A stretch of 21,106 nucleotides of DNA from the NCBI GenBank assembly GCA_034663685.1, contig JAXDJC010000005.1, positions 1 to 21,106 on the forward strand, read 5' to 3'. Position 1 is the first letter of the stretch. Every line of letters begins with the position of its first letter. The notes beneath the pieces are model-generated. The model ran no database searches. It had not been told where the DNA came from and worked only from the letters and a program-made list of their open reading frames with translations. A program made the translations under genes and the position numbers. Below, piece by piece: positions 18,060 to 21,106 of this stretch. Origin of the DNA: AC-37 sp034663685. GTDB lineage: Bacteria; Actinomycetota; Thermoleophilia; Solirubrobacterales; Thermoleophilaceae.

Positions 18060-18065
18060 TAGGCT
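18060..18065 (+). promoter_or_regulatory. Putative -10 box for leaderless glutaredoxin-like mRNA
   Basis: TAGGCT ends exactly 6 nt before the ATG at 18072, the same geometry as the box before the sigma-factor gene. It starts only 2 nt after the peroxiredoxin stop codon. No ribosome binding site is visible. Confidence 0.4.
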
Positions 18066-18071
18066 CCGGGC

Positions 18072-18338
18072 ATGGCGCTCAAATTGCATCGCTGCTCGGT
18101 CACGTTCATCAAGGGCCCGCACCCGTGCTGGAAGGTGCAGAAGGCCCTCGACGAGGCCGGGGTCGAGTACGAGGTGGTCAAGCACTCGCCGCTGCGCGGG
18201 CGGCGCACGGAGTACGTCGAGCAGACCGGGCAGAAGCTGCTGCCGGCGATCGAGCTCGAGGACGGCACCATCGTGCGCGAGGAGTCGAAGGACCTGGTCG
18301 AGCGAATCCGGTCGGGCAATCTCGCCGCCGCCGAGTGA
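18072..18338 (+). CDS. Glutaredoxin / GST N-terminal-like thioredoxin-fold protein
   Basis: 88 residues. The sequence follows a compact thioredoxin fold: strand 'LKLHRCS', helix 'PCWKVQKALDEAGVEYEVV', then 'GQKLLPAIELEDGTIVREES', which carries the cis-proline and the edge strand, and a last helix. The standard CPxC site is altered. Cys19 in 'HPCWKV' falls at the usual second-cysteine position with no cysteine three residues before it, and Cys8 sits at the end of strand one. It could use a Cys8/Cys19 pair, act as a monothiol protein, or not be a reductase. Neighbouring bcp suggests peroxide/thiol metabolism, but a separate leaderless-type promoter would allow independent expression. Confidence 0.8.
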   Translation: MALKLHRCSVTFIKGPHPCWKVQKALDEAGVEYEVVKHSPLRGRRTEYVEQTGQKLLPAIELEDGTIVREESKDLVERIRSGNLAAAE

Positions 18339-18345
18339 GGCTCGC

Positions 18346-19529
18346 TTGATCCGCGGGGCGGTCGCCGCGGTCTGCGCCGCACTGCTGGCGCTGCCGGCGG
18401 CCGCGCAGGCGCTGCCCGACTGCTCACCGCTGCCGCAGACGCGCACGATCCTCTCGGGGCAGGGGCAGCTCGAGTCGATCATCGCCGACGCGAGGGGGCG
18501 GATCTTCTTCACGGACGCGCGCGGCGGGCAACTGCTGCGAATCGACCGGCCGGACGCCGCTCCGCAGGTGCTCGTGACCGGGATCAACGGCGCGGGCGGG
18601 CTCGCCTGGGACCTCGACGGGAGCCTGGTGCTCGGGTTCAACGGCGGCACGCAGAACTCCGTGTCCGACGGCACCGCCGGTGGCCTCATGCGCGTGAACC
18701 CGGACACCGGCGCGTCGTCCGTGATCACGGACGGCATGGGCATGGCCAACGGCATCGTGCGCGGCCCCGACGGCGCGTTCTACGCCTCGAACGACTTCGC
18801 TGGCGGCATCGACCGCGTGCTCGGCGGCAAGGTCCAGGACGACTGGTCGAAGGTGCAGACGCCCAACGGCCTCGTGATCGACACGACCGGCCGCTACCTC
18901 TACGCGGCGCAGACGTTCAAGCCCGCCTCGATCGCGCAGATCGACCTGAAGGACCCCACGAAGGAGGTGCCGTACTTCGAGGCCACGGCGCCCGACCTCC
19001 AGGGCGGGCCGGACGGCATGACGCGCGACGACGCCGATCGCCTGTTCCTGGCGGTCAACGCCGCCGGCGAGGTGTGGCGGATCGATCGCGACCGCCAGGC
19101 CTGCGTGCTCGCCCACGGGATCATCAACGCGAGCGCCGTGAACTGGGGCGGGGGCGGCGCCGGCTTCCCGGCGCGGAACCTCTACGTGGTCGGCTTCTCC
19201 GGCGTGCTGGTGGAGCTGGCGAACGTGACCGACCGCCCGCCGGCCGCCGGGCCGCCGAGCGCGGCCAACCGGCCCAGGCTGAGGCTCACCGTCTCGCCGC
19301 GGCGCGTGAGGCGGCTGGCCACCACCGGCTTCCACGTGCGCGTGACCAATGCCAGTCCGCCCGGGGCCCGGGTCCCGGGCGCCACGGTCCGGCTCGGCAA
19401 CCGACGTGCGACCACGAACTCGAAGGGCGAGGCCACGATCACCGTGCGCTTCTTCCACGCGGGGGTGAGGAGCGCCCGCGCCGCGCTGTTCGGCTACCGC
19501 AGCGCGTCGACGAAGCTCCGCGTGACTCC

Positions 19530-19533
<4 letters not shown>
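18346..19533 (+). CDS. Exported SMP-30/gluconolactonase-like beta-propeller protein
   Basis: TTG start 7 nt after the preceding stop, with TGAGG just upstream; 395 residues. Residues 1-22 ('MIRGAVAAVCAALLALPAAAQA') are a Sec signal peptide. Residues about 40-285 contain propeller-type repeats such as 'IADARGRIFFTDARGGQLLRID', 'LAWDLDGSLVLGFNGG', 'GIVRGPDGAFYASNDFAGG' and 'NGLVIDTTGRYLYAA', as in SMP-30/strictosidine-synthase-like lactonases. A Pro/Ala-rich linker leads to a C-terminal Ig-like beta domain (about 305-395), where 'GATVRLGNRRATTNSKGEATITV' is typical of carboxypeptidase-regulatory or Big-type folds. It may be a secreted lactonase or a binding protein; the ligand is unknown. Its stop shares CTAG with the convergent next gene. 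Confidence 0.75.

Positions 19534-21106
<1,573 letters not shown>

Overview
The window is 21.1 kb of very GC-rich, densely coded bacterial chromosome. GTG, TTG and possibly CTG starts, strong GC bias at third codon positions, start/stop overlaps and the protein families point to a high-GC actinobacterium. My best guess is class Thermoleophilia (Solirubrobacterales-like), but that rests on the overall look of the proteins, not on a search. I see no tRNA, rRNA, insertion sequence, phage gene, CRISPR array or replication origin. No stretch above 300 bases lacks a gene. This is a conserved-looking core segment with several unusual small modules rather than a mobile island.

Layout from left to right. 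(1) The 3' end of a VOC/glyoxalase-fold gene and a hairpin terminator. (2) The nitrogen-assimilation genes gltB and gltD, overlapping by 8 bp, followed after 2 nt by a SAM methyltransferase. (3) Two small overlapping membrane-protein genes. (4) A convergent minus-strand pair, penicillin-acylase-family amidase then flavin monoamine oxidase, overlapping by 11 bp. (5) Divergent fdhD, then a sigma-70 factor, a zinc-knuckle protein with an HNH-associated-repeat-like C-terminus, and a membrane-anchored cytochrome c. (6) A well-formed cyclic di-AMP (ydaO-type) riboswitch directly in front of a 95-residue single-span protein of unknown function. (7) A carboxymuconolactone-decarboxylase-fold protein that has lost its CxxC, followed by an HxlR regulator with a YodB-like N-terminal cysteine. 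(8) Glutamine synthetase, a BCP-type peroxiredoxin, a glutaredoxin-like protein and an exported SMP-30-like beta-propeller. (9) A convergent, incomplete YyaL/DUF255 gene running off the right edge.

Working together: gltBD and glnA supply both halves of the GS-GOGAT cycle about 11 kb apart. The amidase/amine oxidase pair could release an amine from an amide and then oxidise it. The CMD-fold protein, HxlR regulator, peroxiredoxin and glutaredoxin-like protein form a thiol/redox-flavoured stretch.

The most interesting items are the c-di-AMP riboswitch with its uncharacterised membrane protein, the Cys-less AhpD-like protein with an HxlR-type operator, the long imperfect dyad ending just before the zinc-knuckle gene, and a recurrent TANNNT box placed 6-9 nt before start codons, which suggests leaderless transcription.
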